A stretch of 41,963 bases of DNA from Bacilli bacterium (GTDB lineage: Bacteria > Bacillota_I > Bacilli_A > RF39 > UBA660): contig JAFVEF010000051.1 in NCBI GenBank assembly GCA_017478105.1, positions 1 through 41,963 on the forward strand, in the 5' to 3' direction. Position numbers and translations under genes: made by a program. The notes beneath the pieces are model-generated. The model saw only the letters and a list, made by a program, of their open reading frames with translations. It had not been told where the DNA came from and searched no databases. The stretch's first letter is position 1; each line of letters starts with the position of its first letter. Below, one piece after another: positions 15,808-23,661 of this stretch.

Positions 15808-17999
15808 TTGTTTCCATCCATATAAGCATTAACTATTTTTTCCTCTATCATATTCCAATCCCTACCTTTAGCAGTCTCTAAGCCATTCTTTATAATTTGA
15901 GACCTTATTTTTTTATCATTACAAATTAATTCAATTTTTTTAACAGCTTCATCTATATTTCCACGATTGTATGTTAAACAATTATACATATCTTTTAGAT
16001 ATTCTTTATTACCATCATTTAATATTGCTACACATACTCCACCTGTAGACATCATTTCAAGTGGTGGATAAGAAAAGCTTTCAAGTATACTTGTCTTTAT
16101 TAAAATATCATTTTCTTGATATATTTTTCCTACTTCCTCGTGTGGTACTTTGTGATAAAATTTATCGACGTGATACCATTTTTTTGGTTCTTTTTCATAA
16201 GATAAATATGTAATTTCAAATTTGTTTTTATCTAATTTATCTACAATTCTAAAACTTTCATCTACATTTTTAAATATATCATTGCAATTTCCTTCAATTA
16301 ATATTTTTATTTTACCATCAAAATTTCTTTTTTTATATTCGAACAATGATAAGTACATACCATTTGGTATATATTTTGCTTTTTTATTATATTTGTTGAT
16401 TAACCAACTTTCACACCACTTTGATACTGTTAAATAATCAATATTTGAAATATCATTATATGTTGATTCACATTTTATTCTTTCAAATTCACCATGTTTG
16501 TAAAACTCTGTTTCATATCCTTGAACTAGATATTTTCTTTTTCCACAATTAGGATAATTTTTTACAAAATCGAGTGTAAGCCACATTGTTGCTACCAAAA
16601 CATCTATTCTTGCACATATTTCATTTTTTACTGTTGATATAACATATATATAGTTTTCTGATTCATATACTTTATCAACATGTTCTGTTTCAATATTACC
16701 ATTGATTAAAGTTACATCATACCCATGTTTTTTTAAGACTGATGCATGTTTTATTATTACCATTATTCCACCACTTATATTAGGTGATGGAACGACGAAA
16801 CATATATTTTTATGTAACTTTGATAAAATAAAATCTCTTAATGGTGCTCCAGTCTTTATAGTTATATGATTATTCATGACTTCATCATAGGCATTATTTC
16901 CAATTTCATCTCTCAAATCTTTTGATTCTATTAGATCAGTTAATTTTTTAGTCCACTCATTTTTGTTGGAACATAAGAATCCTGTCTTACCATCTTCAAT
17001 TTGTGATTTAAATGCACCTACGTTTGATGCTACTGTAGGAATTTTAACTAGAGCTGCCTCTGTCCATTTGTTTTCAGACTTAGCCTCATTAAAAATAGAA
17101 TCTTCAAGTGGTGCAAGGTTTATATCAATAGATCGAGTTAAATTTGGTAATTCTTTCCAGTCTACAAATGGAGAAGTAATCACTTTATGCTTAACGTCTT
17201 GCATTTCTTCAGGTAGATCAAGTAATCCTACAATTTGCAAATAAACATTGTCATATTTTTTTAAAATTTTTATGATACTTGGCATAATAAGTTTAAAATC
17301 ATCGTTATGTGTAATTGTTCCACTTAAATATCCAAGAACAACTTTATTATCATCTTTTTTAACATTTATTAATGCATCTTGTGAATACTTAACCATTTCT
17401 TCTGAAGCAACATTTCTATTAACAAATACTTCTTTTAGGTATTTCCCCATCTCATGTTGTAATCTTTCTGTAGATGCAATACCATAATCGCATAATTTAA
17501 GTGTTTCACCCATTCTTTTAACACCATCATTGTATAAATCAAGTTCAGGTTTACTCAAAGTATTGAGATATTTAATATCCTTTGTATGTGATAAATCAAA
17601 AACTAAATCATCAATGTCATAAAAAACAACTTTATTATTTTCTTTTGCTAGTTTTACAAATTCCTCAACAGTTGGAATTATAGGGCATCTATAAATTACA
17701 AAAGCTCTAAAATATCTTACTAAATCAACTGTTACTTTGTCATAATCAATTTTAGCACAACTTAAACCTGCTACTGTTAATTGTTCAATCTGATGATCCA
17801 CTCTATATCTTTGAGGGTGAGGCAAACTACAGCCATTAATAAATAATACATCTTTAAAGCATTTATCGTATATCTGATTATTATTATTTTTTCTATACTT
17901 CAAATATTTTTTTCCTTTTTTTATAAAAGCAGAAAAACCTTCTTGCTTTATTGTTGATATACTTTTATTCTTTAATTCATTTAATTTACTTATTCCCAT
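15804..17999 (-). CDS. Double-domain GT4-type glycosyltransferase
   Basis: 731 residues, about twice the size of one GT-B enzyme. The first half (~45-390) has FVIYRCPIIPTVEEF, FYDIDDLVFD, then a donor-binding part with GYLSGTITHNDDF, INLAPLEDSIFNEAKSENKW and AALVKIPTVAS. The second half (~395-731) opens afresh with ICFVVPSPNISGGIMVIIKH, a glycine-rich start of WsaF-type rhamnosyltransferases, and ends in a second donor site (ILIKTSILESFSYPPLEMMS, with TGGVCVA). Both halves keep the E/K residues expected of retaining GT4 enzymes, so two sugar transfers per polypeptide are possible. RBS AGGTGA; the gene ends on TGA within the start of the next gene. Confidence 0.85.
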   Translation of the reverse strand: MGISKLNELKNKSISTIKQEGFSAFIKKGKKYLKYRKNNNNQIYDKCFKDVLFINGCSLPHPQRYRVDHQIEQLTVAGLSCAKIDYDKVTVDLVRYFRAFVIYRCPIIPTVEEFVKLAKENNKVVFYDIDDLVFDLSHTKDIKYLNTLSKPELDLYNDGVKRMGETLKLCDYGIASTERLQHEMGKYLKEVFVNRNVASEEMVKYSQDALINVKKDDNKVVLGYLSGTITHNDDFKLIMPSIIKILKKYDNVYLQIVGLLDLPEEMQDVKHKVITSPFVDWKELPNLTRSIDINLAPLEDSIFNEAKSENKWTEAALVKIPTVASNVGAFKSQIEDGKTGFLCSNKNEWTKKLTDLIESKDLRDEIGNNAYDEVMNNHITIKTGAPLRDFILSKLHKNICFVVPSPNISGGIMVIIKHASVLKKHGYDVTLINGNIETEHVDKVYESENYIYVISTVKNEICARIDVLVATMWLTLDFVKNYPNCGKRKYLVQGYETEFYKHGEFERIKCESTYNDISNIDYLTVSKWCESWLINKYNKKAKYIPNGMYLSLFEYKKRNFDGKIKILIEGNCNDIFKNVDESFRIVDKLDKNKFEITYLSYEKEPKKWYHVDKFYHKVPHEEVGKIYQENDILIKTSILESFSYPPLEMMSTGGVCVAILNDGNKEYLKDMYNCLTYNRGNIDEAVKKIELICNDKKIRSQIIKNGLETAKGRDWNMIEEKIVNAYMDGNK

Positions 18000-18006
18000 A
18001 TTTCAC

Positions 18007-18855
18007 CTATTCCTTATATTTGCCTTTAATTCCCTTTTTATAATCTTTGAAACCTTTGATGTACATTTTGATCTTTTTGATTTTATTTTTTTCAAATAAC
18101 AATACTCCTATCATATTGTGTCTTTGGCTAACTAATGAATAGCAATAACTTGGATAAAAATCTTTATACATGTCTAATATATAATGATAATTTCTCATGA
18201 TATAATATCTTCTTATTGGAGCATGATTTGTACATAAAAATAATCTTCTACCAATTTTTTTGTAAAACAAATCTCCTAAATTATGTTCAACTTCTACAGA
18301 ATTATTTCTAAGGATATAATAACCATGTGAAATTACATTTAAACAGTATTCAATATCTATTCCATCTATAAATAACCAATCCTTAAATCCACCTATTTCT
18401 TTCCATATTTTCAAATTAATAATATTGGCACTAGTCATAACATCATCAGGTAAATCATACTTTTTAACAGGTTTAGTAACATCTAGTTTTGTAGAATGCC
18501 ATGGTGTTAAAATACCTATTTTAGACATATCTATTGTTTGCAAATCATTTTTTAACACTTTTAATGTATCTTCATTAAAAGATGTATCTTGATCCATGGT
18601 AAGTAAGTATTCAAATCCCTCTTTTAAAGCTGCTTCAGCGCCAATATTAAGAGCAGTGGCAACACCAACATTATCATTTTTAAATCGATAATCAATTTTG
18701 TTGTTTTTAGGAATTCTATTTATATTACTTTGCCCTTCTGTGTTATCAATAATATATAGTTTATCAATATCATCAATATATGTATCTATATTTTTTATAT
18801 CATCATCAGTAGGATTATATAATGTGACAATTGCTGCTAATTTAACTTTCTTCAC
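18007..18855 (-). CDS. GT2 rhamnosyltransferase-like glycosyltransferase
   Basis: About 282 residues. It begins KLAAIVTLYNPTDDDI, then IIDNTEG, NVGVATALNIGAEAAL and LTMDQDTSF, where the DQD is the metal-binding DXD. FIDGIDIEYCLNV and VEVEHNLGD are typical of the RfbF/RgpB rhamnosyltransferase family that uses dTDP-rhamnose, which the rml operon in this window makes. The longest frame starts with TTG at 18876 inside the permease gene. A GTG at 18855 has AGAGGTG seven bases upstream, lies just after the permease stop and starts directly before the GT2 fold, so it is taken as the start. Confidence 0.85.
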   Translation of the reverse strand: MKKVKLAAIVTLYNPTDDDIKNIDTYIDDIDKLYIIDNTEGQSNINRIPKNNKIDYRFKNDNVGVATALNIGAEAALKEGFEYLLTMDQDTSFNEDTLKVLKNDLQTIDMSKIGILTPWHSTKLDVTKPVKKYDLPDDVMTSANIINLKIWKEIGGFKDWLFIDGIDIEYCLNVISHGYYILRNNSVEVEHNLGDLFYKKIGRRLFLCTNHAPIRRYYIMRNYHYILDMYKDFYPSYCYSLVSQRHNMIGVLLFEKNKIKKIKMYIKGFKDYKKGIKGKYKE

Positions 18856-18859
18856 TTTC

Positions 18860-19627
18860 TTACACCTCTTCTGCAAAACCTTTTTCTAATTTTTTAAACA
18901 CTGTTATTCCTATACATAGAATAATAATACTAATAATAAATACATACCCCAACCATTTTAAATCTAGCATTTGTTTAAAAAATAAAATATCCCTATATCC
19001 ATCAATAATTTGGGTCATAGGATTTAATTCTAAAATCCATCTTACTTTTTCAGGAAATAAACTAGATGAATACAAAACTGGGGTTGCATAAAACAACATT
19101 TGAACAAAAAAATTAATAATATATTCTGCATCTCTAATATATACATCAATTGCACTAGTAATTAAAACAATACCTAATTGTAATATGTATTGAGTTACTA
19201 CAATTAATGGTAGTAATAATATATAAAAACTAAAACCTATTCCACTAAATAATAAAAATATAAAAATAATAATGCATGATATTAAAAAATTAACGAGTGC
19301 GCTAGTTACTACTGATATTGGAAGAATTTCTCTAGGAAAGTATACTTTTTTAATAATACCCCCATTGATTAAAACAGTATTTGTTCCTTGCATTATACAA
19401 GTAGTAAAAAATGTCCATGGTATAATACCAGTAATCAAAAAAGTAACATAATGATCTTGGCTATTTTTCAAAATAAACGGGAAAACTATCGCATAAACAA
19501 GAGTCATAAGTAATGGATTTACAAAACTCCATAACACTCCCAAAAAAGACCCTTTATATTTTCCTCTTATTTCTTTTTTTACATTACTCTTTAAAAGCTC
19601 TCTATAATTGTATATTTCTTTAAGCAT
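18860..19627 (-). CDS. ABC-2 type polysaccharide export permease (Wzm/TagG family)
   Basis: About 255 residues with six membrane helices. The start has YRELLKSNVKKEIRGKYKGS followed by FLGVLWSFVNPLLMTLVYA, the N-terminal signature of TagG/Wzm/RgpC permeases. The last helix ends in a short basic tail. It forms the channel for lipid-linked polysaccharide (rhamnan or teichoic acid type) driven by the ATPase encoded just upstream. A GTG at 19636 could extend the frame, but the AAAGGTG site sits only one base from it and ten from ATG 19627, so ATG is preferred; this also removes the overlap with the ATPase gene. Confidence 0.9.
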   Translation of the reverse strand: MLKEIYNYRELLKSNVKKEIRGKYKGSFLGVLWSFVNPLLMTLVYAIVFPFILKNSQDHYVTFLITGIIPWTFFTTCIMQGTNTVLINGGIIKKVYFPREILPISVVTSALVNFLISCIIIFIFLLFSGIGFSFYILLLPLIVVTQYILQLGIVLITSAIDVYIRDAEYIINFFVQMLFYATPVLYSSSLFPEKVRWILELNPMTQIIDGYRDILFFKQMLDLKWLGYVFIISIIILCIGITVFKKLEKGFAEEV

Positions 19628-19628
19628 A

Positions 19629-20369
19629 TTAACCACACACCTTTAAATACTCAGAAACAACGGAATCAATATTTCCATCCATTCTAACTTCTCCATCATA
19701 AATCCAGACACCTCTGTCGCATAGTTTTTTTAATGCACCCAGACTATGACTTACAATAACTATTGTTTTCCCACTGTTGCTAAGTTGCTCCAGTTTTTCA
19801 AAGCATTTTTCTTGAAAATGTTGATCTCCTACAGCAAGTATTTCATCAATAAGTAATATTTCAGCATCAACATTTATAGCAATTGAAAAAGCAAGTCTCA
19901 TATACATTCCAGATGAATAAGTTCTAACTGGAGAATCAATAAAATCCTCTAGTTCTGAAAATCTAATTATTTCATCTACCCTTTTATCTATTTCTGCAGC
20001 AGACAATCCAAAAATAGCTGCATTAAAATAGATGTTTTCTCTACCAGTAAAATCCGGATGAAATCCAGCCCCTAACTCAAGTAAAGAAGTAAGTTTTCCA
20101 TCAGTTTTAATATATCCTTTTGTTGGATAAATAATCTTTGTCATTAATTTTAACAATGTACTTTTTCCGCTTCCATTTGTTCCAATTAAAGCAACTGTCT
20201 CACCTTTTTTTATGTTCAAATTTATATTTTTTAAAACTTCTCTGTATTCTTTCTTTGTTGATTTCCAAAAAACTAGTCGCTCTTTTAAGGTAAATGGTTT
20301 GTCATAAATTAATTTAAAACTTTTATATACATCTTTAACAATAATTGAATACTCAATTTTTTTACTCAT
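19629..20369 (-). CDS. Polysaccharide ABC transporter ATP-binding protein (Wzt/TagH family)
   Basis: About 246 residues. Walker A is GTNGSGKST, the signature is YSSGM (common in this family in place of LSGGQ), and Walker B is ILLIDEILAVGD followed by the switch His in IVSHSLGAL. LELGAGFHPDFTGRENIY is the Wzt/TagH hallmark. There is no C-terminal glycan-binding extension, so recognition of a specific chain end is not expected. The frame can be extended to TTG 20396, but ATG 20369 has AAAGG five bases and AGGAG eleven bases upstream. First gene of the eight-gene operon; promoter at 20465-20493. Confidence 0.92.
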   Translation of the reverse strand: MSKKIEYSIIVKDVYKSFKLIYDKPFTLKERLVFWKSTKKEYREVLKNINLNIKKGETVALIGTNGSGKSTLLKLMTKIIYPTKGYIKTDGKLTSLLELGAGFHPDFTGRENIYFNAAIFGLSAAEIDKRVDEIIRFSELEDFIDSPVRTYSSGMYMRLAFSIAINVDAEILLIDEILAVGDQHFQEKCFEKLEQLSNSGKTIVIVSHSLGALKKLCDRGVWIYDGEVRMDGNIDSVVSEYLKVCG

Positions 20370-20422
20370 AAATACCTTTTCTCCTATTTTAAACAATTAA
20401 TACTACTATTGTAGTTCCATTT

Positions 20423-20448
20423 AAAAAGAATTATTTTTAATTCTTTTT
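20423..20448 (-). other. Hairpin in the 5' leader of the export operon
   Basis: AAAAAGAATTA (20423-20433) pairs with TAATTCTTTTT (20438-20448), an 11-pair stem. It lies between the promoter (20465-20493) and the start of the ATPase gene, within the expected untranslated leader. It could be an attenuator, or simply a second terminator for the muramidase gene. No alternative anti-terminator pairing was identified. Confidence 0.45.
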
Positions 20449-20464
20449 TTATCTCTCATTGTTA

Positions 20465-20493
20465 AGTATACCATATGCCAACAGATACTGCAA
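20465..20493 (-). promoter_or_regulatory. Promoter of the polysaccharide export operon
   Basis: Minus-strand TTGCAG (20493-20488), 17-base spacer, TATACT (20470-20465). It lies between the muramidase terminator and the ATPase gene; the leader would be ~90 bases long. Confidence 0.7.
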
Positions 20494-20497
20494 CCAT

Positions 20498-20523
20498 AGA
20501 AAAAAATGAGAAGTCCTCATTTT
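20498..20523 (-). terminator. Terminator of the muramidase gene
   Basis: AAAATGAG and CTCATTTT (20503-20510 and 20516-20523) around a five-base loop, then a T-run in the minus-strand reading. Confidence 0.75.
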
Positions 20524-20545
20524 ATTCTTTTTTTCACTATTTCTT

Positions 20546-22552
20546 TTAATAATAAAAGATGCTAAAATCTACTTTTGTAGATATTCCTGTTGCAGTTCCT
20601 TTTGATGTGTATTGCCATCCCCTATATACTCCTGGACAGTCAGTAACTGCATAGTTTGCTATCCATGTTGTTAAACTTTTTAAGTAAGGTGTATTTAATA
20701 CTGTATTTGAATAATCTGTATAAGTATAAATATTGGCAGTTGGTATTTCTTCCATGAACCCTCTTACAATATCTTCATAGGTTGCAGTTGGTAGATATTG
20801 AGTAATACCATTTGACTCTAAATCTAGATAAACACCTAATGTTGCACCATCTAAATAATTTTTTGCTACATTTTTTACAAAATTAGCATATATTTTTCCT
20901 TCTTCGTAATTTTCGGCATAACTATAAATATAGAAACCATACGGTATGTTCAATCTGTTAATCGCAGCCATATTATATTCAAATTGTGAATCAACTCTTT
21001 CTGCTCCGGCAGCAATTCTTACTATTACACCATCTATTTCTTTTGAGTTCCATAAGCTATCCCAGTCTATCGTTAAATTATGTGAGGAAACATCTATTAC
21101 TAGTTTTATATCTTCATGTTGTAATTCTCCATTTGCAGAGAATTCATATCTTTTACCATTTATGCTAGAGATATATTGTGCTTTTGTACCATCATTATAA
21201 ACATAATATGTTTGTCCATTTATTATTTGCCATCCTTCGCCTTCTATATATGCCTTTTCTGTTTTTGTATCAGTTCTAATTGGTGGCTCTTTTCCTTTTT
21301 CTAATACTATTATTTCTATTGCTTCTAAGCGACAAGAAAGGTGCGTTGATCCTGCTGTTTCACCATTTTTAGCCCAAGACATCCAACCAAAGTTTTGAGC
21401 ATGTACTCGGTAATAAATATCATAATAATTTGCTAATTCATCAGTTAGATTAATCTCAATTGCTTCCATCCTTTTGGATTGTCCTGTTGTTCCTGATATT
21501 TCTCCATTCTGTTTCCAGTCAAGCCAACCATAGTTTTGGACATGACTTCTGTATATTATGTTACCATTAAAGCCTTGATTATCTATGAAAATTGAAATTG
21601 CTTCCATTCTTTTTGATTGACCTGTTGTTCCAACTGTTTCTTCTTCTATTTTTGTCTCTTGCCAGCCAATGCTTTCAACATGAGCTTGAATAGACAATTT
21701 CCTTTGGCGGAATGATTCTTCGGTATTAATTCCATTGGTATCCAATTCAACCGGTTGTCCCTTTTCAACTAATATAATTTCAATTGCTTCTACGCGATAA
21801 GAGTAACCAGTCGTTCCAGCTTTTTCACCATTTTTAGCCCAATTCATCCACCCTATTTTCTGTGCATGAACTCTATAATATATATCATACAGTTCTTTTA
21901 ATTCTCCATACAATTGTATTTCGATAGCTTCAATTCTTTTTGATTGACCTGTTGTCCCTGATATTTCTCCATCTTTTTTGAAAGATGATTCCCATCCAAT
22001 ATTTTGAATGTGAGTACGATACTCTATACCACCAGAAACGTTAGAATCAATTATTATTTCAATTGCTTCTATTCTTTTTGATTGACCAGTTGTTCCGGAT
22101 ATTTCTCCATCTTTTTTGAAAGATGATTCCCATCCAATTGATTCAATATGTGTTCTGTAACTCACGGATCCATATGTATCTATATTATTAGTATTTGGTT
22201 CTGATTGATACTCATTTTCTATTTCTTCTATTACTTCTTGCTCTTCTTCAGGTATCTCATTATCTTCATCTATTTTTTCATCTATGTAATTAATACTTAT
22301 TTGATGAGTTGTTTCATCTTCAAATTTTAATGTAATTATTTCTGGATATTCTTCGTTATATTCCTCAATTTCATACCCGATGTTGATACCACAGTTTTTT
22401 ACATAATCATTTATTATTCTATCTAGTTGTTCTATATCACTGTTATGTATTTCAAGAGTTTCCTCTTCTAATTTTGAATAATCAATTTCTAATGCATTAA
22501 CCGGTGCCACAATCATAAATAATAGAGTTATTAATAAAACTATTTTTTTCAT
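20546..22552 (-). CDS. Secreted GH25 muramidase with six ChW repeats
   Basis: 668 residues. Signal peptide 1-20 (ends PVNA). Residues 21-125 form an acidic region. Six ChW repeats follow at ~130-168, 176-214, 224-262, 286-324, 332-370 and 379-417, each with GW, then AGTTG or SGTTG, then R.EAI.I. One glycine/tyrosine-rich cell-wall-binding-like unit lies at ~440-475. The C-terminal GH25 lysozyme domain (~483-668) has the catalytic residues D487 (VIDVSS) and the D577/E579 pair in YLDLES. GH25 enzymes cut the MurNAc-GlcNAc bond of peptidoglycan. ChW repeats are known from clostridial secreted proteins, where a wall-glycan ligand is suspected. The gene has its own promoter between the two polysaccharide operons. 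Confidence 0.93.
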   Translation of the reverse strand: MKKIVLLITLLFMIVAPVNALEIDYSKLEEETLEIHNSDIEQLDRIINDYVKNCGINIGYEIEEYNEEYPEIITLKFEDETTHQISINYIDEKIDEDNEIPEEEQEVIEEIENEYQSEPNTNNIDTYGSVSYRTHIESIGWESSFKKDGEISGTTGQSKRIEAIEIIIDSNVSGGIEYRTHIQNIGWESSFKKDGEISGTTGQSKRIEAIEIQLYGELKELYDIYYRVHAQKIGWMNWAKNGEKAGTTGYSYRVEAIEIILVEKGQPVELDTNGINTEESFRQRKLSIQAHVESIGWQETKIEEETVGTTGQSKRMEAISIFIDNQGFNGNIIYRSHVQNYGWLDWKQNGEISGTTGQSKRMEAIEINLTDELANYYDIYYRVHAQNFGWMSWAKNGETAGSTHLSCRLEAIEIIVLEKGKEPPIRTDTKTEKAYIEGEGWQIINGQTYYVYNDGTKAQYISSINGKRYEFSANGELQHEDIKLVIDVSSHNLTIDWDSLWNSKEIDGVIVRIAAGAERVDSQFEYNMAAINRLNIPYGFYIYSYAENYEEGKIYANFVKNVAKNYLDGATLGVYLDLESNGITQYLPTATYEDIVRGFMEEIPTANIYTYTDYSNTVLNTPYLKSLTTWIANYAVTDCPGVYRGWQYTSKGTATGISTKVDFSIFYY
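21302..22165 (-). repeat. Tandem ChW-coding repeats
   Basis: Six units of about 40 codons. Units 1 and 2 are nearly identical at DNA level over ~100 bases (around 21900-22010 and 22050-22160), showing recent duplication. Units 3 and 6 share YRVHAQ..GWM.WAKNGE, suggesting that a block of several units was once copied. Confidence 0.85.
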
Positions 22553-22606
22553 GTAAACCTCCCTTTTTTATTTATAATGATGTTTATTTCCTAGTATTAC
22601 ATTTCA

Positions 22607-22635
22607 ATTATAGCATGTGAATTTTCTATTTGCAA
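22607..22635 (-). promoter_or_regulatory. Promoter of the ChW muramidase gene
   Basis: Minus-strand TTGCAA (22635-22630), 17-base spacer, TATAAT (22612-22607) preceded by TGC, making an extended -10. It is placed right behind the rmlB terminator. RBS AGGGAGG precedes the ATG at 22552. Confidence 0.8.
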
Positions 22636-22638
22636 ATT

Positions 22639-22667
22639 AAAGAAGCTTAGTCTTTGTAAGCTTCTTT
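22639..22667 (-). terminator. Hairpin at the end of the rml operon
   Basis: AAAGAAGCTTA (22639-22649) pairs with TAAGCTTCTTT (22657-22667). The stem includes the last codons (KEAYKD) and the TAA stop of rmlB. The T-run after it on the minus strand is short (TTTAATTT), so termination may be partial. Confidence 0.65.
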
Positions 22668-23651
22668 GTATCTACCTGATAATATATCCTCTACCCAATC
22701 TTGATTGTTTAAATACCAATCTATTGTTTCTTTTATTCCATCTTCAAAATTATAAGTTCTAGTCCATCCTAGTTCTTTTTCCACTTTAGATGAATCAATC
22801 GCATATCGTAGGTCATGTCCTTTTCTATCTGTTACAAACTCTATTAAGTCTTCTGATTTACCTAATTGTTTTAGAATAGTTTTAACTACTGTTAAATTAG
22901 TTCTTTCAGAGTGACCACCTAAGTTATAAACTTCTCCTACTTTTCCATTTCTTACAATTAAATCTACTCCAACATTATGATCATGAACATGAATCCAATC
23001 TCTTACATTTTCTCCAGTTCCATATACTGGAACTTTTTCATCTCTCATAGCTTTTGAAAAAATTACTGGAATTAGTTTTTCTGGAAATTGATATGGCCCA
23101 TAGTTATTTGAACATCTAGAAATAGTTACTGGAAGACCAAATGTTCTATAGTATGCCCCTACTAGTAAATCTGCTCCTGCTTTAGATGATGAATATGGAC
23201 TGGAAGTATGAATAGGAGTTTCTTCTGTAAATAATAAATCAGGTCTATCTAATGGTAAATCTCCATATACTTCATCTGTAGACACTTGATGATATCTTTT
23301 AACGCCATATTTTAATGATGCATCCATCAATACTTGTGTTCCAATAATATTTGTCGTTAGAAAAATACCTGGGTTTTTAATAGAATTATCTACATGTGAT
23401 TCTGCAGCAAAATTTATTACTACATCAAACTTTTCTTCATTAAACAGTTTATCAATAAATTCTCTATCAGTAATATCCCCATGTACAAATTTAAAGTTTT
23501 CTTTTCCTTCAAGTGATTTAATATTATTATAGTTTCCTGCATAAGTTAGAGCATCTAGACATACAAATTTATCTTCTGGGTACTTATTCACTACATAGTG
23601 ACAATAATTACTTCCGATAAATCCTGCTCCACCTGTAATTAAATATTTCAT
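22647..23651 (-). CDS. rmlB: dTDP-glucose 4,6-dehydratase
   Basis: 334 residues, normal for RmlB. The Rossmann start is YLITGGAGFIGSNYCHY. The catalytic set is STDEVYGDLP (Thr, Asp, Glu) and YSSSKAGADLLV (the YxxxK motif), with SNNYGPYQFPEKLIP and YGTGENVRDWIHV also characteristic. The enzyme turns dTDP-glucose into dTDP-4-keto-6-deoxyglucose with bound NAD, the second step of dTDP-L-rhamnose synthesis. Gene order here is rmlA, rmlC-D fusion, rmlB with 10-13 base gaps, and it is the last gene of the operon. RBS AAAGGAG. Confidence 0.96.
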   Translation of the reverse strand: MKYLITGGAGFIGSNYCHYVVNKYPEDKFVCLDALTYAGNYNNIKSLEGKENFKFVHGDITDREFIDKLFNEEKFDVVINFAAESHVDNSIKNPGIFLTTNIIGTQVLMDASLKYGVKRYHQVSTDEVYGDLPLDRPDLLFTEETPIHTSSPYSSSKAGADLLVGAYYRTFGLPVTISRCSNNYGPYQFPEKLIPVIFSKAMRDEKVPVYGTGENVRDWIHVHDHNVGVDLIVRNGKVGEVYNLGGHSERTNLTVVKTILKQLGKSEDLIEFVTDRKGHDLRYAIDSSKVEKELGWTRTYNFEDGIKETIDWYLNNQDWVEDILSGRYKEAYKD

Positions 23652-23661
23652 ATTATCTCCT

